DNA of 64,000 nt. It comes from Achromobacter xylosoxidans A8 (lineage in GTDB: Bacteria; Pseudomonadota; Gammaproteobacteria; Burkholderiales; Burkholderiaceae_B). The notes beneath the pieces are model-generated. The model had not been told where the DNA came from. It saw only the letters and a list, made by a program, of their open reading frames with translations, and searched no databases. The position numbers and the translations under genes are program-made. The DNA is taken from assembly GCF_000165835.1 (NCBI RefSeq), contig NC_014640.1, positions 1,798,001 through 1,862,000 on the forward strand. Direction: 5' to 3'. This document shows, in pieces, positions 35,034-44,354 of the stretch (positions are counted from its first letter, which is position 1; each line of letters opens with the position of its first letter).

Positions 35034-36749
35034 ATGTCTTCCGTTTCCACTACCGTCGCCACCGGCGGCGAAAGCTTCGCCGACCTTTTCGCACAGAGCC
35101 TCAAGAGCCAGGACATGAAGTCCGGCGAGGTCATCAGCGCCGAAGTCGTCCGCGTCGACCACAACTTTGTCGTCGTCAACGCCGGCCTGAAGTCCGAAGC
35201 GCTGATCCCCCTGGAAGAGTTCCTGAACGACCAGGGCGAGCTCGAAGTGCAACCCGGCGATTTCGTCTCGGTGGCCATCGATTCCCTGGAAAACGGCTAC
35301 GGCGACACCATCCTGTCGCGTGACCGCGCCAAGCGCCTGTCGGCCTGGCTGCAGCTGGAAAAGGCCCTGGAAAACGGCGAGCTGGTTACCGGCACCATCA
35401 CCGGCAAGGTGAAGGGCGGCCTGACCGTCATGACCAACGGCATCCGCGCGTTCCTGCCGGGTTCGCTGGTGGACCTGCGTCCGGTCAAGGACACCACCCC
35501 GTACGAAGGCAAGACCCTCGAATTCAAGGTCATCAAGCTCGACCGCAAGCGCAACAACGTCGTTCTGTCGCGTCGCCAAGTGCTGGAAGCCAGCATGGGC
35601 GAAGAGCGCCAGAAGCTGCTCGAAACCCTGCACGAAGGTGCTGTGGTCAAGGGCGTGGTCAAGAACATCACCGACTACGGCGCGTTCGTGGACCTGGGCG
35701 GCATCGACGGCCTGCTGCACATCACCGACATGGCCTGGCGCCGTGTGCGTCACCCCTCCGAAGTCCTGCAAGTGGGTCAGGAAGTCGAAGCCAAGGTGCT
35801 CAAGTTCGACCAGGAAAAGAGCCGCGTCTCCCTGGGCGTCAAGCAGCTGGGCGAAGATCCGTGGGTGGGCCTGGCTCGCCGCTACCCGCAAGGCACCCGC
35901 CTGTTCGGCAAGGTCACGAACCTGACCGACTACGGCGCGTTCGTTGAAGTCGAAGCCGGCATCGAAGGCCTGGTGCACGTCTCCGAAATGGACTGGACCA
36001 ACAAGAACGTCGATCCGCGCAAGGTCGTGACCCTGGGCGAAGAAGTCGAAGTCATGGTCCTGGAAATCGACGAAGACCGTCGTCGCATCTCGCTGGGCAT
36101 GAAGCAGTGCCGCCAGAACCCGTGGGAAGAGTTCGCCACCAACTTCAAGCGTGGTGACAAGGTCCGCGGCGCCATCAAGTCGATCACCGACTTCGGCGTG
36201 TTCGTCGGCCTGCCCGGCGGCATCGATGGCCTGGTTCACCTGTCCGACCTGTCGTGGACGGAAACCGGCGAAGAAGCCGTGCGCAACTTCAAGAAGGGCG
36301 ACGAGATCGAAGCCGTGGTTCTGGGCATCGATACCGACAAGGAACGCATCTCGCTGGGCATCAAGCAGCTGGAAGGCGATCCCTTCAACAACTTCGTTGC
36401 CACCTTCGACAAGGGCGCCGTTGTTCCGGGCACCATCAAGTCGGTCGAAGCCAAGGGCGCTGTCGTCACGCTGTCCGTGGACGTTGAAGGCTACCTGCGC
36501 GCTTCCGAGATCTCCTCGGGCCGCGTCGAAGATGCCACCACCGTTCTGAACGCTGGCGAAAACATCGAAGCCATGATCGTCAACATCGACCGCAAGACGC
36601 GTTCGATCCAGCTGTCGATCAAGGCCCGCGACAACGCCGAAACCGCCGAAACGATCCAGCGCATGTCCGACGCCAGCGCTTCGTCCGGCACCACCAACCT
36701 CGGCGCGCTGCTGAAGGCCAAGCTGGACCAACAGCGCAACGACGGTTAA
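35034..36749 (+). CDS. rpsA: 30S ribosomal protein S1
   Basis: 571 residues from ATG 35034 (M-S-S-V-S-T-T), chosen because [10 protein letters not shown] follows as in other S1 N-termini; an ATG at 35019 is an alternative. Six S1/OB RNA-binding repeats are visible, four of them with the G-x-V-x-N-I/L-T-D-Y/F-G-A/V-F pattern. It unfolds mRNA on the ribosome. There is no purine-rich ribosome site before the ATG, as known for rpsA in E. coli. Codon bias is strong (high expression). ihfB starts three bases after its stop. Confidence 0.98.
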   Translation: MSSVSTTVATGGESFADLFAQSLKSQDMKSGEVISAEVVRVDHNFVVVNAGLKSEALIPLEEFLNDQGELEVQPGDFVSVAIDSLENGYGDTILSRDRAKRLSAWLQLEKALENGELVTGTITGKVKGGLTVMTNGIRAFLPGSLVDLRPVKDTTPYEGKTLEFKVIKLDRKRNNVVLSRRQVLEASMGEERQKLLETLHEGAVVKGVVKNITDYGAFVDLGGIDGLLHITDMAWRRVRHPSEVLQVGQEVEAKVLKFDQEKSRVSLGVKQLGEDPWVGLARRYPQGTRLFGKVTNLTDYGAFVEVEAGIEGLVHVSEMDWTNKNVDPRKVVTLGEEVEVMVLEIDEDRRRISLGMKQCRQNPWEEFATNFKRGDKVRGAIKSITDFGVFVGLPGGIDGLVHLSDLSWTETGEEAVRNFKKGDEIEAVVLGIDTDKERISLGIKQLEGDPFNNFVATFDKGAVVPGTIKSVEAKGAVVTLSVDVEGYLRASEISSGRVEDATTVLNAGENIEAMIVNIDRKTRSIQLSIKARDNAETAETIQRMSDASASSGTTNLGALLKAKLDQQRNDG

Positions 36750-36752
36750 TTC

Positions 36753-37112
36753 GTGACCAAGTCGGAGCTGATCGCCGCCTTGGCGGCCCGCTATCCTCAG
36801 CTGGCCGCCCGCGACACCGATTACGCGGTCAAGACCGTGCTCGACGCAATGACCCAGGCCCTGGCCTCGGGTCAGCGCATCGAGATCCGCGGTTTTGGCA
36901 GCTTCTCGTTGTCGCAGCGGTCTCCCCGCATCGGTCGCAATCCGAAATCCGGCGAACAGGTGCTGGTGCCTGGCAAACAGGTGCCGCACTTTAAGGCGGG
37001 CAAGGAATTGCGCGAGCGGGTGGACTTGGCCGGCGGCAATGACGAGGACGCTCAATCCTCTGGATCGAGTGAACCGATGCCGTCGATGGTGAGTCTGCAC
37101 GCCATGCATTGA
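36753..37112 (+). CDS. ihfB: Integration host factor subunit beta
   Basis: 119 residues from GTG 36753. HU/IHF fold: M-T-K-S-E-L-I start, E-I-R-G-F-G-S-F near 47-54, R-x-G-R-N-P-K-S-G near 62 with the DNA-intercalating Pro of the beta arm. It is longer than E. coli IHF-beta (94) by about 25 residues of Ser/Met/Asp-rich tail after residue 94, as in some beta-proteobacteria. Three bases after rpsA, the conserved pairing, and followed by a terminator. Confidence 0.97.
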   Translation: MTKSELIAALAARYPQLAARDTDYAVKTVLDAMTQALASGQRIEIRGFGSFSLSQRSPRIGRNPKSGEQVLVPGKQVPHFKAGKELRERVDLAGGNDEDAQSSGSSEPMPSMVSLHAMH

Positions 37113-37159
37113 CGGCACGGCAGTAAGGCCGCCTTCGGGCGGATCGGACCGAGAACCTG

Positions 37160-37191
37160 GCCCCTTGAGAAATCAAGGGGCTTTGTTTTTT
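37160..37191 (+). terminator. Rho-independent terminator after ihfB
   Basis: GCCCCTTGA-GAAA-TCAAGGGGC stem-loop with TTTGTTTTTT. It closes the gyrA-to-ihfB gene run. Confidence 0.95.
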
Positions 37192-37251
37192 GGCGCCAGG
37201 CGGGATCCGTCGCTTACAATTGATAGTCTTGAATTCTTTGGAGCATGCGCC

Positions 37252-37566
37252 ATGCGCTACCTAGTCTGGGCCCTGCGATTGCTCGTGTTTGTTGCAGTAT
37301 TGATGTTCGCGTTGAAAAACACGGACCCGGTCGCCGTGAAGTTCTACGCCGATTACGTGGTGCAGGACGTTCCGCTCATCGTCGTGATGCTGGTCGTGTT
37401 CGTGCTGGGCGCCTTGTTCGGCCTGCTGCTGACCGTGCCCGCCGCCATGCGCCGCCGCCGCGAAGCCATGCGCCTGCGCCGCGAACTGGACCGCGTTCAG
37501 GCCGCCGTGGCCGGTACCACGCCTGCGGTGCCGCCGGAGGCCGTGGCCCCGATGTCGCCGCTGTAA
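37252..37566 (+). CDS. lapA: LapA/YciS-family membrane protein (DUF1049)
   Basis: 104 residues from ATG 37252, with GGAG eight bases upstream. Two membrane helices (about 5-22 and 41-65) with the conserved A-L-K-N-T-D-P-V between them, then an Arg-rich cytoplasmic helix and a Pro/Ala tail. LapA works with LapB in LPS assembly control. 54 bases upstream of lapB. Confidence 0.9.
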   Translation: MRYLVWALRLLVFVAVLMFALKNTDPVAVKFYADYVVQDVPLIVVMLVVFVLGALFGLLLTVPAAMRRRREAMRLRRELDRVQAAVAGTTPAVPPEAVAPMSPL

Positions 37567-37620
37567 CGCGCGCCGGCCCCGTATCCCTTTCCGCACTGAA
37601 TTACCGCAAGAGCCCGCATA

Positions 37621-38835
37621 GTGGATTTTGAACCTTGGTGGTTGATTTTCGTGCCGGTATTGTTCGCGCTGGGCTGGCTGGCCGCGCGCTTCGATATCCG
37701 GCAAATGCTGCGGGAAACCCGCAGCCTGCCCGACTCCTATTTCCGCGGGCTGAATTTCCTGCTCAATGAAGAGCCGGACCGCGCCATCGACGCCTTCGTC
37801 GAAGTGGCCAAGCTGGATCCGGAAACCACCGAGCTGCACTTTGCGCTGGGCAGCCTATTCCGTCGCCGGGGCGAAATGGAGCGCGCCATCCGCGTGCACC
37901 AGAGCCTCTTGAACCGGTCCGACCTGCCCGCCGCCGAGCGCGAGCATGCGCAGCACGAATTGGCGCAGGACTTCCTCAAGGCGGGCATGCTGGACCGCGC
38001 CGAAAGCGGCTTCGAGCAGCTCAAGGACACTCGCTACGCCTTGCCCGCGCTACGCTCGCTGATCCGCATCTATGAATCCGAGCACGACTGGCCGCGCGCC
38101 ATCGAGGCCGTGAAGACGCTGCAGGGCCTGGTCGACGAGCCGGTGCCGCAGATCGTGCACTACTACTGCGAACAGGCCCAGACCGCGCTGTCGGCCAAGC
38201 CGGCCGATATCGACGCGGCCCACAAGGCGCTGGACGCCGCAGACCATGCCTTGTCGGCCATCGACCCTGCTTCCAGCAAGGGCGCCATGGTGCGCACCGC
38301 GATGCTGCGCGCGCGCCTGGCCCTGATCGAACAGGACCCCAAGCGCGAACGTCTGTACCTGGAGTCAATCATGACCGACGCTCCGGAGTACGCCGGCCTG
38401 GTGGCCGAGCAGGTCCTGGCCAACTACCGCGCGGCCAACCAGGAGGAAGCCGGGCTGGACGTGCTGCAGAAGCAGTACGCGCGCCACGCTTCGCTGGACC
38501 TGTTCAACGTGCTGTTCCGCGAACTGCGCGTCCAGCAGGGCGCGGCGCCTTCATGGGCCTTTGCCCGCAACGCATTGCGCAGCCATCCGTCGCTGCTGGG
38601 TCTGGACCGCCTGCTGGAGGCCGAGCTGGCCAATCCGGAAGGCGGCGCCGAGCAGGCGCCGGTGCCGGGCGCCGACCTGACGCTGTTGCGCAGCCTGATA
38701 CACAAGCATACGCAGCGGCTGGACCGCTACGCATGCCGCAGTTGCGGTTTTCAAGCGCGTCGCTTTTACTGGCAATGTCCCGGCTGCAATGCCTGGGAAA
38801 CCTATGCGCCGCGCCGTCTGGAAGAACTTGAATGA
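37621..38835 (+). CDS. lapB: LPS assembly protein B (TPR and rubredoxin-type metal domain)
   Basis: 404 residues from GTG 37621. One N-terminal membrane helix (about 5-22), then TPR repeats (about 36-350) and a C-terminal rubredoxin-like zinc knuckle with C-R-S-C and C-P-G-C pairs near 372-390. LapB (YciM) presents LpxC to the FtsH protease and so limits LPS synthesis. Its position before heptose genes fits LPS control. Four-base overlap with rfaE. Confidence 0.95.
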   Translation: MDFEPWWLIFVPVLFALGWLAARFDIRQMLRETRSLPDSYFRGLNFLLNEEPDRAIDAFVEVAKLDPETTELHFALGSLFRRRGEMERAIRVHQSLLNRSDLPAAEREHAQHELAQDFLKAGMLDRAESGFEQLKDTRYALPALRSLIRIYESEHDWPRAIEAVKTLQGLVDEPVPQIVHYYCEQAQTALSAKPADIDAAHKALDAADHALSAIDPASSKGAMVRTAMLRARLALIEQDPKRERLYLESIMTDAPEYAGLVAEQVLANYRAANQEEAGLDVLQKQYARHASLDLFNVLFRELRVQQGAAPSWAFARNALRSHPSLLGLDRLLEAELANPEGGAEQAPVPGADLTLLRSLIHKHTQRLDRYACRSCGFQARRFYWQCPGCNAWETYAPRRLEELE

Positions 38836-39773
38836 ACTCTTTTCCCGCCGAAGCCATTTCGCATAGCCGCGTCCTCGTGGTGGGCGATGTGATGCTGGAC
38901 CGGTACTGGTTCGGCGAAGTCGAACGCATCTCGCCGGAAGCGCCGGTTCCCGTGGTGCGCGTGGCGCGTCGCGAAGACCGCCTGGGCGGAGCCGCCAACG
39001 TGGCCCGCAACGTGGCGGCCCTGGGCGGCCATGTCACGCTGGTGGGCGTGCTGGGCGAAGACGAGGCCGGCGACAGCGTCCGGCGCCTGTCGGCGGAAGC
39101 CGGCATACAAGCCGAACTGGTCGCCGATCCGTCCCTGCACACCACCTTGAAAATGCGCGTGCTGGGCCGCCAGCAGCAGCTGCTGCGGGTGGACTTCGAA
39201 CAGCATCCGGCGCAGGCCGCGCTGGATAATGTCGATGCGGCTTTCGCCCGCCACCTGGCCAACCACGACATCGTCGTGCTGTCCGACTACGCCAAGGGCG
39301 TGCTGACGCGGGTCGAGTCGCTGATCGCCCTGGCCCGCAACGCGGGCGTGCCGGTGCTGGTGGACCCCAAGGGCCATGACTACGCCCGCTACCGCGGCGC
39401 TACCCTGGTCACGCCCAACCGCTCGGAAATGCAGGAGGCCGTGGGCCGCTGGAATGCCGAGGCAGAGCTTACCGATCGCGCGCAGCGCCTGCGCGCCGAC
39501 CTGGATCTGGAAGCCTTGCTCGTGACGCGGTCCGAGCAGGGCATGACTTTGTTTACCGCAGCGGGACGCGACCACATCGATGCGCAAGCGCACGAAGTGT
39601 TCGACGTGTCAGGCGCGGGCGATACCGTGCTGGCCACGCTGGCCGTGTCGCGCGCCATCGATCTGCCCTGGGTCGAGGCGATGGGCTGGGCCAACAAGGC
39701 CGGCGGCATCGCCGTGGGCAAGCTCGGCACGTCCATCGTCACCGCCGCGGAATTGGCAGGAGAATCCTCATGA
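38832..39773 (+). CDS. rfaE: D-glycero-beta-D-manno-heptose-7-phosphate kinase (single-domain HldA type)
   Basis: 313 residues. PfkB-family sugar kinase: N-terminal [11 protein letters not shown] near 16-26, G-G-A-A-N-V-A-R-N near 53, and the anion-hole/catalytic motif D-V-S-G-A-G-D-T near 258-265. E. coli HldE also carries a nucleotidyltransferase domain, which is absent here, so adenylyl transfer to heptose-1-phosphate must be done by a separate protein. Overlaps both lapB and hldD by four bases. Confidence 0.94.
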   Translation: MNSFPAEAISHSRVLVVGDVMLDRYWFGEVERISPEAPVPVVRVARREDRLGGAANVARNVAALGGHVTLVGVLGEDEAGDSVRRLSAEAGIQAELVADPSLHTTLKMRVLGRQQQLLRVDFEQHPAQAALDNVDAAFARHLANHDIVVLSDYAKGVLTRVESLIALARNAGVPVLVDPKGHDYARYRGATLVTPNRSEMQEAVGRWNAEAELTDRAQRLRADLDLEALLVTRSEQGMTLFTAAGRDHIDAQAHEVFDVSGAGDTVLATLAVSRAIDLPWVEAMGWANKAGGIAVGKLGTSIVTAAELAGESS

Positions 39774-40759
39774 TCGTCGTTACCGGAGCCGCGGGCTTCA
39801 TAGGCAGCAACCTGGTGCGCGGGCTCAACCGCCGCGGCATCCAGGACATCATCGCGGTCGATGACCTGACCGAAGGCGACAAGTTCGTCAACCTGGTCGA
39901 TTGCCAGATCGCCGACTACATGGACAAGGACGACTTCCGGCGCCGCGTCCTCGACGGCAGCCTGCGCGAAGTCCGCGCCGTGCTGCATCAAGGCGCGTGC
40001 TCGGACACGACCGAGCGCAACGGCCGCTACATGCTCGACAACAACTACCGCGTCACGCTGGAGTTGTTCGAGTTCTGCCAGGAGCGCCGCATTCCGTTCC
40101 TGTACGCCTCCTCGGCGGCGGTCTATGGTGGTTCGTCCATCTACGTGGAAGATCCCGCCAACGAAGGCCCGCTGAACGTCTACGGCTATTCCAAGCTGCT
40201 GTTCGACCAGGTCCTGCGCCAGCGCATGGACAGCCTAACCGCACAGGTCGTGGGCCTGCGCTACTTCAACGTCTACGGTCCGCACGAACAGCACAAGGGC
40301 CGCATGGCTTCGGTGGCGTTCCACAACATGAACCAGTTCCTGGAGCATGGGCATGTGCGCCTGTTCGCCGGTTGGGACGGCTATGTCGATGGCGGCCAGA
40401 GCCGCGACTTCATCTCGGTCGAGGACGTGGTTGCCGTCAATCTGCATTTCCTGGATCACCCGGAACAGTCCGGCATCTTCAACTGCGGCACGGGCCGGGC
40501 GCAGCCCTTCAACGACGTGGCGGCCGGCGTGGTCAATGCGCTGCGCGCCGAGCGCGGCGAAGCCGAACTGACGCTGGCGCAGCTGGTCGAGCTGGATCTG
40601 ATCCGCTACATCCCCTTCCCGGACGACCTGAAGGGGCGCTACCAGAGCTACACGCAGGCCGACGTCACGCGTCTGCGCGCGGCGGGATTCCAGGCGCCCA
40701 TGCGCGATGTGCGGACTGGCGTCACCGAATACGTTCGCTATTGGCGCGCCCGGAAGTAA
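39770..40759 (+). CDS. hldD: ADP-L-glycero-D-manno-heptose 6-epimerase
   Basis: 329 residues. Extended [12 protein letters not shown] near 6-14 for NADP binding, S-S-A-A-V-Y-G near 115, catalytic Y-G-Y-S-K near 139-143, and R-Y-F-N-V-Y-G-P near 163. It converts ADP-D,D-heptose to ADP-L,D-heptose for the LPS inner core. Last gene of lapA-lapB-rfaE-hldD, followed by a terminator. Confidence 0.97.
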   Translation: MIVVTGAAGFIGSNLVRGLNRRGIQDIIAVDDLTEGDKFVNLVDCQIADYMDKDDFRRRVLDGSLREVRAVLHQGACSDTTERNGRYMLDNNYRVTLELFEFCQERRIPFLYASSAAVYGGSSIYVEDPANEGPLNVYGYSKLLFDQVLRQRMDSLTAQVVGLRYFNVYGPHEQHKGRMASVAFHNMNQFLEHGHVRLFAGWDGYVDGGQSRDFISVEDVVAVNLHFLDHPEQSGIFNCGTGRAQPFNDVAAGVVNALRAERGEAELTLAQLVELDLIRYIPFPDDLKGRYQSYTQADVTRLRAAGFQAPMRDVRTGVTEYVRYWRARK

Positions 40760-40795
40760 AGGCCCGCGGCGCCGCAGCAGCGGCGTCTCCGCATG

Positions 40796-40822
40796 AAAAC
40801 CACCGCTCGCGGTGGTTTTTTT
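40796..40822 (+). terminator. Rho-independent terminator after hldD
   Basis: ACCACCGC-TC-GCGGTGGT (extended by AAA/TTT) followed by a run of seven T residues. Confidence 0.94.
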
Positions 40823-40943
40823 ACGCCTGGCGGTTTGCCGGGGCGGATGTTTCCGTTCACTGCGCCGCCGCGGGCGGGAAGGGCGCCGGCATGATCTGGA
40901 CGTGGCGTGACAGCCGTTGCGCCAGACTCCAGGGAGACCTTCC

Positions 40944-41438
40944 ATGAATCCATTTCTTCAATCCGCCGCAGCCCGGCCCGCGCCCCGTGCGCGGTGGCGC
41001 AGGCAGCGCTCGCCCGCCGGTTCCGGCGCCCGGCCGCGCCCCTTGCGGCAGGTCCTGGGCGCTTTGCTGGTGACGGCCGGCCTGGGTTTTGCCGCGCCGC
41101 TGGCGCACGCGCTCGACGTCAATCAGGCCAATGCCCAGCAGCTCGAGGGCGTGCGCGGCATAGGCCCGCGCATGGCTGAGATCATCGTGAAGGAGCGCGA
41201 GCGGGGCGGCAAGTTCGAGTCGCTGAACGACCTGGCTGAACGCGTGCGCGGCATCGGTCCGAAAAAGGCCCAGGCCCTGCAAGAGGCCGGCCTGCTGGTG
41301 GGCGGCGCCGGGGCTCAGGCCGGGCCGGGCGAGGCAGCGGCCAAGCCGGCGCAGGTCAGGGCGGCAGCGCCCAAGCCCGAAGCCAAGCCCGAAGCCAGGC
41401 CGCCATCCTCCCAGCCCGCGGCCCGCGCCCGGCCCTGA
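40944..41438 (+). CDS. ComEA-like helix-hairpin-helix protein
   Basis: 164 residues from ATG 40944 (GGGAG nine bases upstream). A long Arg/Pro-rich N-terminus (about 1-38) precedes a hydrophobic segment (about 40-55) ending A-H-A, so it is probably exported. Two helix-hairpin-helix motifs follow: V-R-G-I-G-P-R-M-A and V-R-G-I-G-P-K-K-A (about 69-110). The C-terminus is Ala/Pro/Lys-rich with K-P-E-A repeats. ComEA proteins bind incoming DNA in the periplasm during natural transformation; no other competence genes are here. The unusual length of the leader should be treated with caution. Confidence 0.8.
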   Translation: MNPFLQSAAARPAPRARWRRQRSPAGSGARPRPLRQVLGALLVTAGLGFAAPLAHALDVNQANAQQLEGVRGIGPRMAEIIVKERERGGKFESLNDLAERVRGIGPKKAQALQEAGLLVGGAGAQAGPGEAAAKPAQVRAAAPKPEAKPEARPPSSQPAARARP

Positions 41439-41520
41439 CTGCGCCGGTCGGCGCGGGTAGCCCTGGCGGGAGCGCGGCCTTTGGCGCCGCGCGCCGCCGG
41501 GCAAGGTTATGATCGTCCGC

Positions 41521-42429
41521 ATGACTACTACCTATCCCACTATCGAGCAAACCGTCGGCAACACGCCGCTGGTGCGCCTGCAGCGCATTCCCGGGGCCGC
41601 GGGCGCTGCCCGAGGCAATGTCATCCTGGCCAAGCTGGAGGGTAACAACCCCGCCGGCTCCGTGAAGGACCGTCCGGCCCTGTCGATGATCGCGCGCGCC
41701 GAAGAGCGCGGCGACATCAAGCCGGGCGACACCCTCATCGAGGCGACCAGCGGCAATACCGGCATCGCGCTGGCCATGGCGGCCGCCATGCGCGGCTACC
41801 GCATGATCCTGATCATGCCGGACAACCTGTCGGTGGAACGGCGCGCGGCCATGACGGCCTATGGCGCCGAGCTGATCCTGACGCCGGCGGACAAGGGCGG
41901 CATGGAATATGCCCGCGACCTGGCTTCCGCCATGCAGGCGGACGGCCGCGGGCTGGTGCTGGACCAGTTCGCCAATCCCGACAACCCGCGCGCTCACATC
42001 GAGACCACCGGGCCGGAAATCTGGAACCAGACAGAAGGGCGCGTCACCCACTTCGTGAGCGCCATGGGCACCACGGGCACCATCATGGGCGTGTCGACCT
42101 ATCTGAAGTCGCGCAACCCGGCGGTGCAGGTAGTGGGCGCGCAGCCTGCCGAAGGATCGTCGATCCCGGGCATACGCAAGTGGCCCGAAGCCTATCTGCC
42201 CAAGATCTTCGACCGCAGCCGGGTCGACGCCTACGAATCCATCGAACAGGCGGAAGCCGAACAGATGGCGCGCCGGCTGGCGGCGGAAGAGGGCATCTTC
42301 GGCGGGATTTCCTCCGCGGGTGCGCTGGTTGCGGCCCTGCGCGTGGCCGAACGCGTCAACGATGCCACCATCGTGTTCATCGTGTGCGACCGCGGCGACC
42401 GCTATCTGTCCACGGGCGTTTTCAACTGA
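41521..42429 (+). CDS. cysM: Cysteine synthase B (O-acetylserine sulfhydrylase)
   Basis: 302 residues from ATG 41521 (M-T-T-T-Y-P-T-I-E), chosen by fit to CysM N-termini; ATG 41509 is an alternative. PLP Lys in N-P-A-G-S-V-K-D-R near 38-46, the phosphate loop T-S-G-N-T-G near 75, and the M-G-T-T-G-T loop. CysM accepts thiosulfate as well as sulfide. Stand-alone gene with a terminator shared with the convergent Bug gene. Confidence 0.95.
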   Translation: MTTTYPTIEQTVGNTPLVRLQRIPGAAGAARGNVILAKLEGNNPAGSVKDRPALSMIARAEERGDIKPGDTLIEATSGNTGIALAMAAAMRGYRMILIMPDNLSVERRAAMTAYGAELILTPADKGGMEYARDLASAMQADGRGLVLDQFANPDNPRAHIETTGPEIWNQTEGRVTHFVSAMGTTGTIMGVSTYLKSRNPAVQVVGAQPAEGSSIPGIRKWPEAYLPKIFDRSRVDAYESIEQAEAEQMARRLAAEEGIFGGISSAGALVAALRVAERVNDATIVFIVCDRGDRYLSTGVFN

Positions 42430-42455
42430 ACGCCCGGCTGTAGCCGAACTCAACA

Positions 42456-42493
42456 AAACCGCCATGCCGGGGCAGCCCGACATGGCGGTTTTT
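42456..42493. terminator. Bidirectional terminator between cysM and the convergent Bug gene
   Basis: AAACCGCCATG and CATGGCGGTTT form an 11-base stem around a 14-base loop. T-runs are present on both strands (five T rightward, four T leftward). Confidence 0.88.
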
Positions 42494-42533
42494 CATTAGA
42501 AGGGCGCGGCGGGCGCCCCGGTCTTTTGCCTGC

Positions 42534-43514
42534 TTACTCGGGCTGGATGCCGGCGTCCTGCATCACTTTGATCCAGCGCTGGCTTTCCGCGAGGTTGAAG
42601 GCTTCCGCTTCCTGGGAGCTCATGGCGCTGGGCAGGGTGCCCTGCGATTTCAGCGCTTCCACCACCTTGGGCGATTGCGACGCTTCGATCATGGCCTTGT
42701 TCAGCTTGGCGATGATGGGTTGCGGCGTATCCTTGGGCGCCCACATGCCGTACCAGGTGACGATGTCGAAACCGGGCAGGACGCTCTCCGCGATGGTCGG
42801 CACATCGGGCAGCTCAGCCAGGCGCGTCTTGGTCGTGACGGCGATCGGGCGGATCTTGCCGCTCTGGATGAGGGGCAAGGCCGGTGCCAGCGGCGCGTAC
42901 ATCAGGTCCACGTGGCCGCCCGCGACGTCGGTCAGGGCCGGGCTGCTGCCGCGGTAGCCGACGTGGGTGATCTTGGCCTTGGTGGAGGTATTGATCAGCT
43001 CGCCCGCCAGGTGCGGCAAGGTGGCGACGCCGGGGGAAGCGAAGGTCAGCGAGCCGGGCTGCGCCTGGGCCTGCTTGATCAGTTCGCCGAAGGTCTTGAA
43101 TTTGGAATTGGGCGGGACGACGGCCACCATCGGCACCGTGCCCAGCACGCCCACCATCTGGAAGTCCTTGATCGGGTCAAAGCTCAGATTCTTGAATTGG
43201 GCCGGGTAGATGCCCTGCACCGACGGGTTCATCAGCAAGGTGTAGCCGTCGGCAGGCGCCTTGGCCACCTGGGCGGTACCGATGGTGCCGCTGGCCCCCG
43301 CGCGGGTTTCGATCACCAGCGGCTGGCCCAGGATCTCTCCCATCTGCACCGCGATCACGCGGCCGACCACGTCCGTCGGCCCGCCCGCCGCCCACGGCAT
43401 GATCACGCGGATGGGCTTGTCGGGATAAGCCGCCTGCGCGTAGGCGTTTGCTGCCGGCAACGCTGCCGTGGCGATCGCCGAGCATGCCGCGGCGAGGAAA
43501 GTGCGTTTGTTCAT
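42534..43514 (-). CDS. Bug-family (TctC-type) periplasmic solute receptor
   Basis: 326 residues. Signal peptide about 1-27 (A-N-A-Y-A-Q-A), then Y-P-D-K-P-I-R-V and the binding loop W-A-A-G-G-P-T-D. The mid-protein block H-V-G-Y-R-G replaces the commoner V-P-Y-K-G. Its ATG overlaps the stop of the upstream IclR gene by four bases, so receptor and regulator are co-expressed. Divergent from the cyclase-family hydrolase, suggesting that it captures that enzyme's substrate. No membrane partner nearby. Confidence 0.93.
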   Translation of the reverse strand: MNKRTFLAAACSAIATAALPAANAYAQAAYPDKPIRVIMPWAAGGPTDVVGRVIAVQMGEILGQPLVIETRAGASGTIGTAQVAKAPADGYTLLMNPSVQGIYPAQFKNLSFDPIKDFQMVGVLGTVPMVAVVPPNSKFKTFGELIKQAQAQPGSLTFASPGVATLPHLAGELINTSTKAKITHVGYRGSSPALTDVAGGHVDLMYAPLAPALPLIQSGKIRPIAVTTKTRLAELPDVPTIAESVLPGFDIVTWYGMWAPKDTPQPIIAKLNKAMIEASQSPKVVEALKSQGTLPSAMSSQEAEAFNLAESQRWIKVMQDAGIQPE

Positions 43515-44287
43515 CTACTGTCTACTCCTACAAAGGTGAGATTGGCCGAGGGCAGCGCCGCCTGCAGCATCGCCTTGACCTCGGTCAGCTGTTTCCCCGT
43601 GGTGGCTTCGTTCTTCAGCATCCGGCTCAGCGGGCCGGCCACCACGATGGCAAAGGGTTGTTCGTATGCCCGGAATCCGAGCGAAATGGACATCACGTCC
43701 TCGACGTTTTCGCCCACCGAGCGCTGCCAGCCGCGCGCCACGCCCGCTTCCAGGTCGCGGTCGAAGGCTTCCCGGCTGGTGAGCGTGCTGTCCGTGTAGG
43801 CGGCAAATCCGCTGTAGGCCTTGAACCACTTCTGCCGTTCGTCCTGGGACAGCACCGACAGCAGCGCCTTGCCCGAGCTGGTCGCGTGCACCGCCTTGAA
43901 GCCGCCGGGCTGATGCGAGAAGCGGATCGTCTGCTTGGATTCCGCGACGATCAGGTACACGACCTTGTCGTCGGCCAGCTTGGCCAGCAAGGCCGTCTCG
44001 CCCGTCAGGTCCCGCACCCGGGCCAGCACCGGCTCGATCACCGCGTTGAGCGGGTCGCTATGGCAGATCAGGGTGGCCACGTGGATCAGCTTCTGGGTCG
44101 GGTAGTAGCCATGCTTCTTGCCGATTTCATAGAGATAGCCGCGCGCCACCATGGTCTTCAGGAGACCGTGGCAGCTGGAGAGCGGAATTTCCATCTGGGC
44201 AGCGATTTCGCTGTACAGCAAGGGCTTCTGCGCCTCGGCGAAGAGGTTCAGCACATCCAGCACACGGCCTGCAGTTTTCACATCCAT
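43511..44287 (-). CDS. IclR-family transcriptional regulator
   Basis: 258 residues. Winged helix-turn-helix at about 5-65 (V-L-D-V-L-N-L-F) and an IclR effector domain at about 80-250 (A-T-S-S-G-K-A-L-L near 132). The start codon (44287) lies only six bases beyond a good -10 box and has no ribosome-binding site, so the mRNA may be leaderless. It is co-transcribed with the Bug receptor and divergent from the cyclase-family gene; it probably controls both. Confidence 0.92.
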   Translation of the reverse strand: MDVKTAGRVLDVLNLFAEAQKPLLYSEIAAQMEIPLSSCHGLLKTMVARGYLYEIGKKHGYYPTQKLIHVATLICHSDPLNAVIEPVLARVRDLTGETALLAKLADDKVVYLIVAESKQTIRFSHQPGGFKAVHATSSGKALLSVLSQDERQKWFKAYSGFAAYTDSTLTSREAFDRDLEAGVARGWQRSVGENVEDVMSISLGFRAYEQPFAIVVAGPLSRMLKNEATTGKQLTEVKAMLQAALPSANLTFVGVDSR

Positions 44288-44293
44288 GATGTT

Positions 44294-44323
44294 AGTATCC
44301 TATACGTGATAAATTTATGTCAA
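44294..44323 (-). promoter_or_regulatory. Promoter of the IclR-Bug operon
   Basis: On the minus strand, perfect TTGACA (44318-44323), an 18-base spacer and GATACT (44294-44299). The expected start falls at or next to the IclR ATG at 44287. The AT-rich stretch must also house the rightward promoter of the cyclase gene. Confidence 0.65.
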
Positions 44324-44354
44324 ACAGCATTCAATCGACCAGGAGTTGCAAGGC

